DNA from: CAZPXZ01 sp965221505
GTDB lineage: Bacteria > Pseudomonadota > Alphaproteobacteria > Rhodobacterales > CAZPXZ01
Direction: 5' to 3'
NCBI GenBank assembly: GCA_965221505.1
Contig: CBDCSI010000001.1
Location: forward strand, 2,356,001 to 2,420,000
DNA: 64,000 bases
The position numbers and the translations under genes were made by a program. Below are positions 8,847 to 18,964 of this stretch, piece by piece. The notes beneath the pieces were generated by a model. It was not told where the DNA came from. It ran no database searches and worked only from the letters and a program-made list of their open reading frames with translations. Positions within the stretch are counted from its first letter, which is position 1; the number at the start of each line of letters is the position of its first letter.

Positions 8847-10211
8847 ATGACCGCTTTCCGATTGCGACTCAACGGAGACACGGCGACGTCCTCGACGCCG
8901 GACATGATTCTCCTCGACTGGATTCGGCAAAAGGGCGGCTGCACCGGCGCCAAGGAAGGCTGCGCCGAAGGAGACTGCGGCGCCTGTTCCGTGCTGATGT
9001 CGCCGCCGGAAGGGGGCCGCTTTCGACCGGTCAACGCGTGCCTGCTGACGGTCGGGCAGGCCGCCGGCCACGAAATTCTGTCCGTCGAGGGGCTCGGCAA
9101 CCGGCTGCGCCCGCACCCGTTGCAAGAGAAGATCGCCGCCGGCGGCGGTACGCAATGCGGGTATTGCACGCCGGGCTTCGTGATCGCGGGCGCGGCGCTC
9201 ATCGACCGCAATTCGGAACCCGCGCCGGAGGACGTCCACGACGCCCTCGCCGGCAATCTCTGCCGGTGCACCGGCTACCGGTCCATCGTTTCCGCCGTGC
9301 AGTCCGCGGCCCCGCTCGCCGATGCCCTGGGCGAAGCGCCGCCTGCCGTCAGCGGCGAGGATCTCGGCGCCATCCTCCATCCGCGCTCCATCCGGGACGC
9401 GATCCGCATGGCGGGGGATCCGAAAGCCCGGATCGTGGCGGGGGGCACGGATCTCGTCCTGGAGATCCGGAACGGCCGGCGGCCGCCTTCCCGCCTGATC
9501 TCGCTCCGCCGCATCCCGGAACTCCGGCGCATCCAGCGGTTTCGGGACCGGATCGTAATCGGCGGCGCTTGCCCGCTCGAGGACATGCTGCCGGATATCG
9601 AGAGCCGCTGGCCGTCCTTCGGGCGCATTCTCCGGCGGTTCGGCTCGCCGCAAATTCGCAGCCTCGCCACGCTGGGCGGCAACCTGGCCACGGCGTCCCC
9701 GATCGGCGACGCGGCGCCGCCCCTGCTCGCTCTGGACGCGGTGCTGCAGATCGTCGGCCCGATCCGCCGCCGCAGGGTGCCGATGTCGGAGTTTCTGACC
9801 GGCTATCGGTCCTCCGCCTTGAAGAGCGCCGAACTCGTCGAGGAAATCCAGATTCCGCTGCCCCCGCCCCGGACCGAGTTCCGGGCCTGGAAGGTTTCCA
9901 AGCGCTACGACCAGGACATCTCGACCGTATCCGCCGCTTTCCGAATCCGGCGCGACCCGGCCGGCCGAATTGTCGACGCGCGCGCCGCCTTCGGCGGGAT
10001 GCTGGACCGTCCGTTCCGCTCCCGTCGCACCGAAGCGGCGCTGACGGAAGGGAACTTCGACGCCGCGGCCGACGCGATCGCGCTGGACGCGCGGCCGATC
10101 GACGACGTTCGCGGCAGCGCCCGCTACCGGCATCTGGCCGCAGCCGGCCTCGTCCGGCGCCTGGAGTTGGACCTGCAGGGCGAGACCCGGCTGCAGGTGG
10201 AGGACCTCTGA
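8847..10211 (+). CDS. xdhA: xanthine dehydrogenase-type small subunit ([2Fe-2S] plus FAD domains)
   Basis: A 454-residue subunit of a molybdenum hydroxylase, passing electrons from the molybdenum subunit to FAD. Residues 1-160 carry both [2Fe-2S] clusters: the plant-type CAEGDCGAC with its partner cysteines near 39-47, and the all-helical pair QCGYCTPG and NLCRCTGY. Residues about 175-450 form the FAD domain, with IVAGGTDL and the TLGGNLATASPIGDAAPPLLAL flavin loop. An AGGAG site precedes the ATG. The stop overlaps the ATG of the large subunit (TGATG). This fused small-plus-medium arrangement is the usual bacterial XdhA. The specific substrate could be xanthine, hypoxanthine or another N-heterocycle. 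No XdhC maturation gene lies in the window. Confidence 0.9.
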   Translation: MTAFRLRLNGDTATSSTPDMILLDWIRQKGGCTGAKEGCAEGDCGACSVLMSPPEGGRFRPVNACLLTVGQAAGHEILSVEGLGNRLRPHPLQEKIAAGGGTQCGYCTPGFVIAGAALIDRNSEPAPEDVHDALAGNLCRCTGYRSIVSAVQSAAPLADALGEAPPAVSGEDLGAILHPRSIRDAIRMAGDPKARIVAGGTDLVLEIRNGRRPPSRLISLRRIPELRRIQRFRDRIVIGGACPLEDMLPDIESRWPSFGRILRRFGSPQIRSLATLGGNLATASPIGDAAPPLLALDAVLQIVGPIRRRRVPMSEFLTGYRSSALKSAELVEEIQIPLPPPRTEFRAWKVSKRYDQDISTVSAAFRIRRDPAGRIVDARAAFGGMLDRPFRSRRTEAALTEGNFDAAADAIALDARPIDDVRGSARYRHLAAAGLVRRLELDLQGETRLQVEDL

Positions 10212-12583
10212 TGGACTCCCCGAACCCGCCGCACCCGGGGCGGCCCGCCTATGCCGGGCAGCCCTTCCCGCACGACAGCGGACTGATCCATGCGACGGGC
10301 GAGGCCCGCTTCATCGACGACATGCCGGAGCCTCCCGGCCTGCTGCACGGCGCGCTCCGCCTCTCGGAGGTCGCCCACGGGCTGATCCGCACGATCCGCG
10401 TCGCGCCGGCGCTCGAGTCGGACGGGGTGACGGCGGTGCTCACGGCCGACGACATTCCGGGCAAAAACGAGATCGGACCCATCGTCGTAGAGGAGCCGGC
10501 GATCGCCGAGAGCCGGGTCGAATATATCGGGGAGCCCGTGGCGCTCGTCCTCGCCGACCGGCTGGAGCGCGCGAAGGCCGGCGCCCGGCTCGTCCGGCCC
10601 GAGATCGAGCCCCTTCCCGCAATCCTGGACCCGCTCGAGGCCCACCGGCGCAAGCTCTACGTGAGCGATCCCCAGGTCCTGCAACGGGGCCGAAGCCGGG
10701 AACGCCTCGCGGCGTCCGAACATCGCCTCGAGGGCTCGTTGCGCCTCGGCGGCCAGGATCACTTCTACCTGGAGACCCAGACCGCACTGGCGCTTCCCGA
10801 AGACGACGGCAGCATGACCGTGTGGCTGTCGACCCAGCATCCGAGCGAGGCGCAGGCCCGCATCGCCCGGTTGCTCGGCTGGTCGTCGAACCGGGTCGAA
10901 GTCCGGGTGCGCCGGCTCGGCGGCGGGTTCGGCGGCAAGGAGAGCCAGTCCACGATCGTCGGAGCCCTGGCGGCGCTCGGGGCGTACCACACCCAGCGTC
11001 CCGTCAAGCTGCGCCTCGACCGGCACACCGACATGCTCATGACCGGAAAGCGCCACGACTTTCACGTCTACTGGTCCGCGGGGTTCGACTCTCGCGGCCG
11101 CATTGAAGCGCTGGAGATGGACCTCTTGTCCCGATGCGGCCCGGTGGCGGACCTCTCGCCGGCGGTGATGACCCGCGCCATCGTCCTCGGCGACAATTGC
11201 TACGCGATTCCGCACGTGACCTATCGCGGCTATTGCTGCCGCACGAACACCGTCTCGAACACCGCGTTCCGGGGATTCGGAGGACCGCAGGGCGTAACCG
11301 CGATCGAATCCGTCGTCGACGACGTCGCCCGGCGTCTCGGCCGACCGCCGGAGTCGGTGCGCGAGATCAATTTCTACGGGAAGACGAACGGAATCGAGTC
11401 TCCCTGCGGGCAGCCGCTTCGGCCCTGCAGGGTTGCCGACGTGGTTTCCGGCGCGCTCGCGCGGTCGGACTTCGCCACGCGCCGAAAGGAAATCGACGAC
11501 TGGAACCGGGAGAGCCCCGCCGTGCGGCGCGGCCTCGCCATGGCGCCGGTCAAGTTCGGCATCGCGTTCAACATCCCGGCGATGAACCAGGGCGGCGCCG
11601 TGGTCCACGTCTATCGGGACGGCAGCATCCGGCTCAACCACGGCGGAACCGAGATGGGTCAGGGCCTGTTCGTCAAGGTGGCCCAGGTCGTCGCCGAGGT
11701 GTTCCAGGTTCCGCTGTCGCAGATCCAGTGCACGTCAACCAGCACCGGCGAAGTCCCGAACACCGCCGCCACCGCGGCGTCGACCGGATCGGACATCAAC
11801 GCCATGGCGGCGCTGAAGGCGGCGCAGAAGATCCGCAAGCGCATGACGGGCGTAGCGCAGGAGCTTTTCGGCGAAGGCCGGTCCGACATCCTGTTCCGGG
11901 ACGGAAGGGTGCTCGCCGGCAACCGGTCCATGAGCCTCGGCGAATTGGCGGAAGCGTGCTGGCAGCGCCGCGTGAGCCTGTCGGCGACCGGCTACTACCG
12001 CACGCCGGGCCTGTCCTGGGACCCCAAGCGAATGCGCGGAAACCCCTCGCATTACTACACCTGGGGCGCCTGCGTCGCCGAGGTGGCCGTCGATCTGCTC
12101 ACCGGCGAGAGCCGGACGCTCCGCGCAGACCTCGTGCAGGACTGCGGCACGTCGCTCAATCCGACCGTAGATCTCGGCCAGATCGAGGGCGCGTTCGTGC
12201 AGGGTATGGGCTGGCTGACCTCCGAGGAGTTGTTCTGGAAGGAAGACGGAACGCTCGCTACGACCGGCCCCTCCACCTACAAGATTCCGGGGAGCCGGGA
12301 CACGCCTCCGGTCTTCAACGTGTATTTTCTCGACAACGCGCCGAACGAGGCCGACACCCCGTTCCGCTCGAAGGCGACCGGCGAGCCGCCCCTATTGCTC
12401 GCGGTGTCCGTGTGGCTGGCGATTCGGGACGCCATCGCGTCGACCCAGCCCGCCGGGCAGACGGTTCCGCTCAACGCGCCGGCGACTCCTGAGCAAATTC
12501 GCCTTGCCGTGGAAGCCCTGCGGCAGCGGGCCCGGTCCGCCGACCGCCCGGAGGCCGCCGACCTTCCCGCACCGGTCGCCTGA
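10211..12583 (+). CDS. xdhB: xanthine dehydrogenase-type molybdopterin-binding subunit
   Basis: A 790-residue catalytic subunit, the usual XdhB size. Molybdenum cofactor contacts are visible: GGFGGKESQ, FRGFGGPQG, GGTEMGQGLFVKVAQ and, near the end, the catalytic Glu in KATGEPPLLLAV. The start ATG shares one base with the stop of xdhA, so the subunits are co-translated. The frame is open far upstream but that portion belongs to the complementary reading of xdhA. With guaD in the same window a purine route guanine to xanthine to urate is possible; the substrate assignment rests on overall similarity only. Confidence 0.9.
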   Translation: MDSPNPPHPGRPAYAGQPFPHDSGLIHATGEARFIDDMPEPPGLLHGALRLSEVAHGLIRTIRVAPALESDGVTAVLTADDIPGKNEIGPIVVEEPAIAESRVEYIGEPVALVLADRLERAKAGARLVRPEIEPLPAILDPLEAHRRKLYVSDPQVLQRGRSRERLAASEHRLEGSLRLGGQDHFYLETQTALALPEDDGSMTVWLSTQHPSEAQARIARLLGWSSNRVEVRVRRLGGGFGGKESQSTIVGALAALGAYHTQRPVKLRLDRHTDMLMTGKRHDFHVYWSAGFDSRGRIEALEMDLLSRCGPVADLSPAVMTRAIVLGDNCYAIPHVTYRGYCCRTNTVSNTAFRGFGGPQGVTAIESVVDDVARRLGRPPESVREINFYGKTNGIESPCGQPLRPCRVADVVSGALARSDFATRRKEIDDWNRESPAVRRGLAMAPVKFGIAFNIPAMNQGGAVVHVYRDGSIRLNHGGTEMGQGLFVKVAQVVAEVFQVPLSQIQCTSTSTGEVPNTAATAASTGSDINAMAALKAAQKIRKRMTGVAQELFGEGRSDILFRDGRVLAGNRSMSLGELAEACWQRRVSLSATGYYRTPGLSWDPKRMRGNPSHYYTWGACVAEVAVDLLTGESRTLRADLVQDCGTSLNPTVDLGQIEGAFVQGMGWLTSEELFWKEDGTLATTGPSTYKIPGSRDTPPVFNVYFLDNAPNEADTPFRSKATGEPPLLLAVSVWLAIRDAIASTQPAGQTVPLNAPATPEQIRLAVEALRQRARSADRPEAADLPAPVA

Positions 12584-12655
12584 GCCGCGATTCCAGCCCG
12601 CCTGCCGCAGCGCGTGCGGGTATTCTTCGAAGCTCGGCGTACCGAGGCGCGACGC

Positions 12656-14965
12656 TCAGGACATCCACCAGACGGACAAGGGGCGCATGTTCATGACCGC
12701 CCGGCACGTCAGTCCGCCGCGATCGAAAGCGGCCGGCGTCTGGTAGATCAGATTGCGCCGGTCGTAGAGTTCGCGACGAAGCGCCTTGCGCAGCGCGTCC
12801 GATTCCGCGCGCAACCCCCACGACTCGAATTGCGCGGCCAGGCTGAAGTTGAACCCGGGCTGGATTTCGCTGGTCTGGAAGCTGGTGTCGTCCTGGTGCG
12901 GCAGCGCGGACAGGGCGCCGGGCGGAATCCGAGCGATCGTCACCGCTCCCTCGCCGCCGCCGGCGTCCAGGAAGTTGTGTTCGAAGACGGATCGGAGCGC
13001 GGACCGGGCCGCGTCCGCCGGCAAGATCTCGCCCAGTCCGAGCTGCCGGGCGAGAAACGGTCCCGTCAACTGTTCGACGAAGCAGGCTTCCGAGAGCGGA
13101 CCGTCCCGATCCACCCGGTACCATTCGCCGTTGAACAGCGCCTCGTGCAACGCTTCGGACGCCCGCGCCGCCTGGCCGGACCATTCGCTCGCCAGCGCAG
13201 TCTCTCCCGCCTCGCGCGCCATGGCCGCCCCCGCGAGCAACGCCGCGACCCAGAAACCGCCGCAATAGCTGGACGGTCCCCGCATCGGGATATTGTCGAA
13301 CGTCTGATCGGGAACGCCGTCGTTCTCGATGAGGCCGTCGCCGTCCCGGTCGTAGCGCTGCAAGCGGTCGACGGCGGCGCGGACCGCGGCGAACCGCTCC
13401 CGGCGCCAGTCGGCGCCCATCCGGTTGCCGTCGCGCAGAATGCAGAGCACGAGATAGCAGTTGAGATCCTTCCAGTCTGTCGGATCGCGATAGGTGTAGG
13501 AGTTGGCGGAGACGAAAGGATCCTCGCCCGGCCCGCCGACGTCGTGCGGCACCGCGCCCGCCGGGGTGACCGGGAACAACCCTCCGTGCCACCGGTGGCG
13601 CCGCATGGCGGAGTCGTCCGCGCCCAGGAGACGGATGTAGTCGTCCGCGACGCCGGCAGACAATTCGGGGAAGAACCGGGATACCGCCTCCGACGCGTAA
13701 ACCCACAGATCCAGCGTGTTGTAGAGCGCGTATTCCGGGCACTCGACGATCCCGAAGCGCGGTCGCCCGTCCGGAGCGCCCTCGCCGGAGAGGAGAAGCG
13801 ACATCGCGCCGACGAGAGAATAGGCCTCGTTGATCGCCGTTCCGGCGCGGTGCGGCTCTGCGCCGAGCCGGGCCGACTCTTCCTCGTGCCACGCTGCGAT
13901 CCGCTCCTCCCAGCGATCCGCGGAGTCGATCGCATGGGAGACCAGCGCGCCGGCGCCCGTGCCGTTCCGTCCCCACCGGTCGGTGTAGCGTCGAAACCAG
14001 CGCCGGCCCTGGCCGAACGTAATCGTAGGAAGATCCCAGGCGAGAACGGCCGTAAGATTCCGCGATTCGCCGGGCGCCAGGCGGAGGCGGGCGCACGCGG
14101 CAGCGGCGGGATGAGCGGGCGGCGTCTCGCGAAATCCGCTCTCGGTCAACCATCCTGGGCCTAGATCCGGCGCGTCGCCGGTTTCGAGAAACGGCCGCCA
14201 GAACTCCGTCCCGTCGCCGGTCCCGTCGAAACACATCGTTTGAGAAAGATTCGCCCCCTCCGATGCGACCGCGACCGCCCACTGCCCGGTCCCTTCCGGC
14301 GGAATTTCTCCGGTCCGCCGGCGGTCGAGAATCGCGCCGCTTGCGCCCTCCAGCGCCAGCGGCCGGTTGTAGCAGCCGGCCGCCGCCCGACTCGGCCGGC
14401 CCTCGCCGAAATCGCCGAACCAGCCGTTCAGGTTCGCGAAGAGGAACGCGAGCGAGGCCTCGGCCGGCCAGTCCGTACGGTTGGTCAACCGCCAGCGAAA
14501 CGTCGCCAGCGGCAGCATCGCGCTCTCGAGGTCGCCCGGGACGAACGGAGAGTAGGAGAGGCATTCCGCTTCCACGCCCGAGACCGGCCGGTGGCGGTGC
14601 CAGGCGAAAGGAAACAGGCCGCCCCACTCCGGCGCCTCCGGCTCGTAGTCGAAGCCGGACAACTCGCCGGAGTCCGGCGCCGGCTGCAACGCCCGCGCCA
14701 CCGGGGCTTCGCCCGTCCGGCCGATCCGCAGCGCGAAGCCGTTGGCAGGCATGGAAAACTGGGCGATACCGCCACCCTTCTGGGTCCAGCGCGAGAAGCG
14801 ACCGTCCGACGCGCGCGTGACGCTGCCGGTTCCGATTCCGCCGAGGGGAACGCCGGTGGCCGCGAGCGGCGGAAACAGGAAGTCGAGTTTCGTACGGGAT
14901 GCCGGCGGCCGGTGCCCGAAACCGCGCCGGATCGCAATCTGGGGTACGGCGTAGCGATCCGCCAT
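12656..14965 (-). CDS. GH116 family glycosidase (glucosylceramidase/beta-glucosidase type)
   Basis: This 769-residue protein has the two-domain layout of GH116: an N-terminal beta-sandwich opening with GVPLGGIGTGSVTR and a C-terminal (alpha/alpha)6 barrel. The family nucleophile region reads IVECPEYALYNTLDLW (candidate Glu408) and the acid/base region VPDQTFDNIP (candidate Asp553). No signal peptide is apparent, so it should act in the cytoplasm. Known members are human GBA2 (non-lysosomal glucosylceramidase) and bacterial and archaeal beta-glucosidases or xylosidases. It follows the dehydrogenase gene at 15011-16015 on the same strand with about 45 bases between, so the two are probably one operon for a glycoside. 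Ceramide cleavage is possible but not shown. Confidence 0.85.
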   Translation of the reverse strand: MADRYAVPQIAIRRGFGHRPPASRTKLDFLFPPLAATGVPLGGIGTGSVTRASDGRFSRWTQKGGGIAQFSMPANGFALRIGRTGEAPVARALQPAPDSGELSGFDYEPEAPEWGGLFPFAWHRHRPVSGVEAECLSYSPFVPGDLESAMLPLATFRWRLTNRTDWPAEASLAFLFANLNGWFGDFGEGRPSRAAAGCYNRPLALEGASGAILDRRRTGEIPPEGTGQWAVAVASEGANLSQTMCFDGTGDGTEFWRPFLETGDAPDLGPGWLTESGFRETPPAHPAAAACARLRLAPGESRNLTAVLAWDLPTITFGQGRRWFRRYTDRWGRNGTGAGALVSHAIDSADRWEERIAAWHEEESARLGAEPHRAGTAINEAYSLVGAMSLLLSGEGAPDGRPRFGIVECPEYALYNTLDLWVYASEAVSRFFPELSAGVADDYIRLLGADDSAMRRHRWHGGLFPVTPAGAVPHDVGGPGEDPFVSANSYTYRDPTDWKDLNCYLVLCILRDGNRMGADWRRERFAAVRAAVDRLQRYDRDGDGLIENDGVPDQTFDNIPMRGPSSYCGGFWVAALLAGAAMAREAGETALASEWSGQAARASEALHEALFNGEWYRVDRDGPLSEACFVEQLTGPFLARQLGLGEILPADAARSALRSVFEHNFLDAGGGEGAVTIARIPPGALSALPHQDDTSFQTSEIQPGFNFSLAAQFESWGLRAESDALRKALRRELYDRRNLIYQTPAAFDRGGLTCRAVMNMRPLSVWWMS

Positions 14966-15010
14966 CGCCCTACCCGCTTCGGACCGGCCCGGCGCGAACG
15001 AACCGAGCCC

Positions 15011-16015
15011 CTATCCGATTTCGGAGACGCGCACCATGCGTCTCTCGCGAACCGAACGGTAGGCGGCCTCCGCGAGGCGAAGCGCCTTTCGCCCGTCCTC
15101 GAAGCCCGGCTCCGGGGTCGTGCCCGCGTCGACGCTCGCGAGAAACGCGTCGATCTCCGCCATGAACGCCTCCTCGTAGCGCTCGATGAAGAAGTCCAGG
15201 TAGGGCTCGGCCGATTCGACCCCGGTCGCCGAAAAAGCGCGCAACTCGTGCGGCTTCCGATTGTCGCTCAGGAGCATGCCCTCGCTTCCCAGAAGTTCGA
15301 CGCGCTGGTCGTAGCCGTATGTGGCGGTGCGCGAGTTGTTGATGTGACACTGCTTGCCGCTGTCGGTGCGGAGCAGGATCATCGTCGTATCGTAGTCGTC
15401 CAGTTCGTCCATCAGCGGCTTGTCGATCATTCGCCCGACGAACGCGAACACCTCCTGCGGCTCCTCGCCCAGCATGAAGCGCGCCAGGTCGAAGTCGTGG
15501 ATTGTCATGTCGCGCAGGAGTCCGCCCGCGGACTCGTAGTACGCACGGGGCGGCATGCCGGGGTCGCGCGAGGTAATCAGAACCTGGTGCAACTCGCCGA
15601 TATCGCCGCGCACAACCGCCTGCTGCGCCGCCCTGTGGCCTGGATCGAAACGCCGGTTGAACCCGATCTGAACGGGGACGCGGTGGCCCGCAATCCGCCG
15701 GGCGCAGAGATCGACGCGTTCGAGATCGAGGTCGATGGGCTTTTCGCAGAGTACCGGCTTGCCCGCCGCGACCGCCATCTCGATATAGCTCGCATGGGTG
15801 TCCGTCGTCGAGGCGACCAGCACCGCATCCACGTCGGACGAGGAGAAGACTTCGCCGACCTCCCGCACGGCCGGCACGCCGTGTCGCGCCGCGACCTCGT
15901 CGGCGCTCGGCCCGTGCACGTCGTGAACCATGGCCAGTTCGGCCCGGGCGTGCCGACCCAGATTGTCCGCGTGCATCCGGCCGATTCGGCCGCAGCCGAT
16001 CAGCGCAATTCGCAT
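15011..16015 (-). CDS. iolG: Gfo/Idh/MocA oxidoreductase, myo-inositol 2-dehydrogenase-like
   Basis: A 334-residue NAD(P)-dependent dehydrogenase. It starts with a Rossmann strand ALIGCGRIGRMHADNL, has the EKP catalytic lysine motif (VLCEKPIDLD) and the IHDFDLARFM segment (Asp and His of the sugar site) that is typical of inositol dehydrogenases, and QIGFNRRFDPG, also strongly IolG-like. Myo-inositol to 2-keto-inositol is the best guess; other cyclitols or sugars are possible. It is the first gene of a probable operon with the GH116 glycosidase. An IolE-like gene occurs 20 kb away at 36590, so inositol breakdown genes would be scattered. Confidence 0.82.
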   Translation of the reverse strand: MRIALIGCGRIGRMHADNLGRHARAELAMVHDVHGPSADEVAARHGVPAVREVGEVFSSSDVDAVLVASTTDTHASYIEMAVAAGKPVLCEKPIDLDLERVDLCARRIAGHRVPVQIGFNRRFDPGHRAAQQAVVRGDIGELHQVLITSRDPGMPPRAYYESAGGLLRDMTIHDFDLARFMLGEEPQEVFAFVGRMIDKPLMDELDDYDTTMILLRTDSGKQCHINNSRTATYGYDQRVELLGSEGMLLSDNRKPHELRAFSATGVESAEPYLDFFIERYEEAFMAEIDAFLASVDAGTTPEPGFEDGRKALRLAEAAYRSVRERRMVRVSEIG

Positions 16016-16182
16016 GTCTGCCTCCCCCCGTTTCCTGTCTCGTCACCGGAACGCTACCGGGAGCGCGGGGATCGTCAATAGCGCATCACCCGCGCTCCGG
16101 CAGTCCGTCTTGCGATTCGCGTCTCCCCTCGCCTGTCGGACCCGACGCCGGGGGATTTCCCGAAGCCTCGCCGGACAGGGGA

Positions 16183-17106
16183 TCAGGACCAGGGGCCCTG
16201 CCGGGCGCTCCGGCGCCGGCCGGCCCGCGGCACGGCGGCGTAGCCGGCAACGCGCGGCGGCGCCCCGGCCTCCTCGACCGGCATGGCCCGCAGCCGGCGG
16301 ATCCGGTCTTCCGTCGGCGGATGAGTCGAGAACAGGGAACGGAAGGATCCCGTCCGCAGGGGATTGACGATAAAGAGATGCGCCGTCGCCGGGTTTCGTT
16401 CCGCGCGTTCGTTGCGGGTACGGTCGGCCCGGGCTTCCAGCTTCGCCAGGGCGTCCGCCAGCCAACGGGGATTCCCGCAGATCCGCGCGCCCTCCTCGTC
16501 GGCCGCAAACTCCCGCGCGCGAGAGACGGCGCTCTGAACCAGCATCGCGGCCACCGGAGCGAGCAGCATGGCGAGGAGGCTGCCGACGAACCCGAGCGGA
16601 TTGTTCCGGTTGCCGCCGAAGAACAACGCGAAATTCGCCAGCATGGACAGGGCCCCGGCAAGCGTGGCGGTGACGGTCATGATCAGCGTGTCGCGGTTGC
16701 GGATATGGGCGAGTTCGTGCGCCATCACCGCCGCGAGTTCCTGCCTCGACACGAGACGCAGCAAGCCGGAGGTCGCCGCGACCGCGGCGTTTTCCGGATT
16801 GCGGCCGGTCGCGAAGGCGTTCGGCTGGTCGCTGTCGACGATATAGACCCGCGGCATGGGCATGCCGGCGCCGGACGCGAGAGACCGGACCAGTCCGGCG
16901 AGTTCGGGCGCGCTGCGTTCGTCGACTTCCCGGGCGCCGTAGAGGGAAAGGACCAGGCGGTCCGAATTCCAGTACGCAAGGGCGTTGGTCGCGAGCGCGA
17001 TCGCGAGCGCGACGGCCATGCCCGCCTCTCCGCCGAGAAGGAACCCGGCCCCGAGAAAGAGGGCCGTCATGCCGGCGAGGAGGACACCGGTTCGCAGCGT
17101 ATGCAT
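16183..17106 (-). CDS. htpX: HtpX membrane metalloprotease
   Basis: A 307-residue M48 peptidase for quality control of inner-membrane proteins. Two N-terminal hydrophobic segments (residues about 5-45) are followed by the zinc motif HELAH in VMAHELAHIRNRDT, two further membrane segments, and the downstream Glu ligand in SRAREFAADEEGA. The C-terminal HPPTEDRIRRL is the standard HtpX ending motif, after which there is an extra tail of about 40 residues rich in Ala, Gly and Arg. It appears monocistronic. Confidence 0.93.
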   Translation of the reverse strand: MHTLRTGVLLAGMTALFLGAGFLLGGEAGMAVALAIALATNALAYWNSDRLVLSLYGAREVDERSAPELAGLVRSLASGAGMPMPRVYIVDSDQPNAFATGRNPENAAVAATSGLLRLVSRQELAAVMAHELAHIRNRDTLIMTVTATLAGALSMLANFALFFGGNRNNPLGFVGSLLAMLLAPVAAMLVQSAVSRAREFAADEEGARICGNPRWLADALAKLEARADRTRNERAERNPATAHLFIVNPLRTGSFRSLFSTHPPTEDRIRRLRAMPVEEAGAPPRVAGYAAVPRAGRRRSARQGPWS

Positions 17107-17719
17107 TCGTCCCGACCCGTTCTGCCTTTTCCGTAATGGGCCCGCGGTACTCCGCCGGCTCGGCGACGGTCAACCGTACCGAGCGGAATACGGTTTCGAC
17201 GCCGGGACGATCGGAGCCTGTCTTCGACGTGCGGCCCGTTCGTGCGAGCGCAGTCCGTGGCGCATGCCCAAAACGCAAGCGCGGCGTCGGTGATCCCGCC
17301 GCCCCGGACCGACCCGGTCCACGAGACACATAGGTGTGAGGGCGCGCCGCGGCAACAGGAGGCCGACGGCGAGAAGCGCGAGTTTCCGATTTCGCTGCCG
17401 CCGACAGCGTCCGTCCCCGCTTCGAAGACATGGGTCGCTCGCAGGTCTGTCCGCCCGGCGAACGCTCGCGCCGAGTCGCCGGCGACGCCGCAATCCGTCG
17501 TGCAATCCGACCGGTCCGACGATTCGAATTCGCTTCCGCGCCGGACGGCGGATCGACTGGCCGCTGCGAATTACGACGCTTCAAGAATCGAAATTGACTT
17601 TCCCTGGCAGCGCGGCGACGCCAAGCGCCTCGGTGCGGCACCGTCGCGTCGCGAATACCGCGGCAACAGCGCCTGCGGAGGACGAACCGGGCAGGAATAG
17701 CCGATCGATTCCGAAATGA
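17107..17719. other. about 0.6 kb without a credible gene
   Basis: The open frames here are short or low-complexity and on no strand show known motifs. Nothing that looks like a tRNA or a strong terminator was seen. Confidence 0.45.
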
Positions 17720-18352
17720 TCACGCCGGCTGACCGGTGTAGAAGGCAGCCGTTCGCCTCGCCGCCGCGATCGCCGCCTCCGGGTCCGCTCCCGCCGAGAC
17801 GGCCGCTTCTCCCCACGCCGCGCTGCAATCCCGCAGGAATGTCCTCCCTTCGTCCGTGTCGGTAAACGTGGCATCCGTCGGCAGCGCCGCCTTCGGGTCC
17901 GACAAGTGAATCGCAAGGCCCACCAGGCCCATTTCCCACCCCACGCCTGTCGCCCCCGGCCCGAAACGGTCCCAATGGCTCGACGGACGGGAACTGTGCG
18001 TCAGCGTAAGCCATGCCCGGCGTTCCCCGTCGGCGCCGACACTCACGTCCACCCAGCTCAGTTCTCCGCCGCATTCCCAGGTGAGCGAGAACCGCGACGG
18101 CGGTTCGCAGGTCGTGATTTCGCCGCTCGCGTTGCCTTGGAGCCGATAGCGTCCGCCAGCTTCGAGTTCGCCGCGGACCGGCAGGAACCAGAGGACTATG
18201 CGGTCGCCGTTGGTGACCGCGTCCCAAAGAGCGCTTGCGGAATTCGAAAAACAGCGGGAAATCGCCACGGCGAAAACGGATTCTCCGTCGCGCACGGCGG
18301 ACTCTACCGAACGCCGCGTCGCGGCCAAGTGCGTATCCAATTCGAAAGACAT
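17720..18352 (-). CDS. SRPBCC (AHSA1-like) domain protein
   Basis: This 210-residue protein has the START/Bet v1-like pattern: AISRCFSNSASALWDAVTNGDRIVLWFLPVRGELEAGG at the N-terminal helix-strand segment, then repeated beta strands (ITTCEPPSRFSLTWE, AWLTLTHSS) and a C-terminal helix. Members bind hydrophobic ligands and have diverse roles; none can be assigned. It stands alone between two apparently gene-free stretches. Confidence 0.75.
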   Translation of the reverse strand: MSFELDTHLAATRRSVESAVRDGESVFAVAISRCFSNSASALWDAVTNGDRIVLWFLPVRGELEAGGRYRLQGNASGEITTCEPPSRFSLTWECGGELSWVDVSVGADGERRAWLTLTHSSRPSSHWDRFGPGATGVGWEMGLVGLAIHLSDPKAALPTDATFTDTDEGRTFLRDCSAAWGEAAVSAGADPEAAIAAARRTAAFYTGQPA

Positions 18353-18964
18353 GCCGAATCCTCCCGTACCGAGGCCTCCTCCCGCTCGTACCCCTCAACT
18401 GGAAACGCGGGACGCCAACGTACCCCTACACGACGCTCCCGGCCGACTCTTCGGCCGAACCCGCAAGCGTATTCTCCGCGAGCCGACGTCCGCCATCCTC
18501 GACCGCTCCCTCGATACGTACGGCGCTCGCTGCATCCTCGACGTACAAGTCCGACCGCGCGGATGGAGAAGCGTTGTCGGCTCCCTCCTCGTCGTCATCG
18601 GGACGCCAGCGGGCGATTTCGGTCAAGGGGCCGCGAACCGGCGCGGACCGCGAGGCACCGAGCCGAGCCGCCCCTGGCCCGGGAGCTTCGCGCACGCTCC
18701 GGCAACCGTCGTCATGTCGAGCCACGGCGTCCAGTCCACAGGCTCCCGCTCTTCCGTCCAGGGCGCCGGAGCCGAGCGCTCAGAACCTCGTATCCCGATC
18801 TCCTCCCTTCGGGCGACCCAAGGATACGCCTGCGGTCTGCCGGCACGCTGCGCAGAAATTCGCCCAGGGGACCGAAGAGACTTGCGAGGACCGCGGGACA
18901 GCAAGATTGACCCCATCGATCCGAAAGTACCCGCCGTGGCTGCGTCAAGCCCCTTGCGGAGCCG
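18353..18964. other. about 0.6 kb without a credible gene
   Basis: Overlapping arginine-rich frames on both strands, none with a recognisable domain or ribosome site. The segment lies just past the end of the ten-gene minus-strand operon, so a terminator may be present, but I see no clear hairpin with a T run. Confidence 0.4.

Noticed and set aside
8252..12583. A 1443-codon plus-strand open frame covering much of the xdh region
   Set aside because: Only its last 790 codons, from the ATG at 10211, match the molybdenum subunit. The earlier part is the out-of-frame reading of xdhA and intergenic sequence with arginine-rich composition.
17242..17700. Possible 152-codon gene between htpX and the SRPBCC gene
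   Set aside because: Low-complexity composition, no ribosome site and no recognisable domain.
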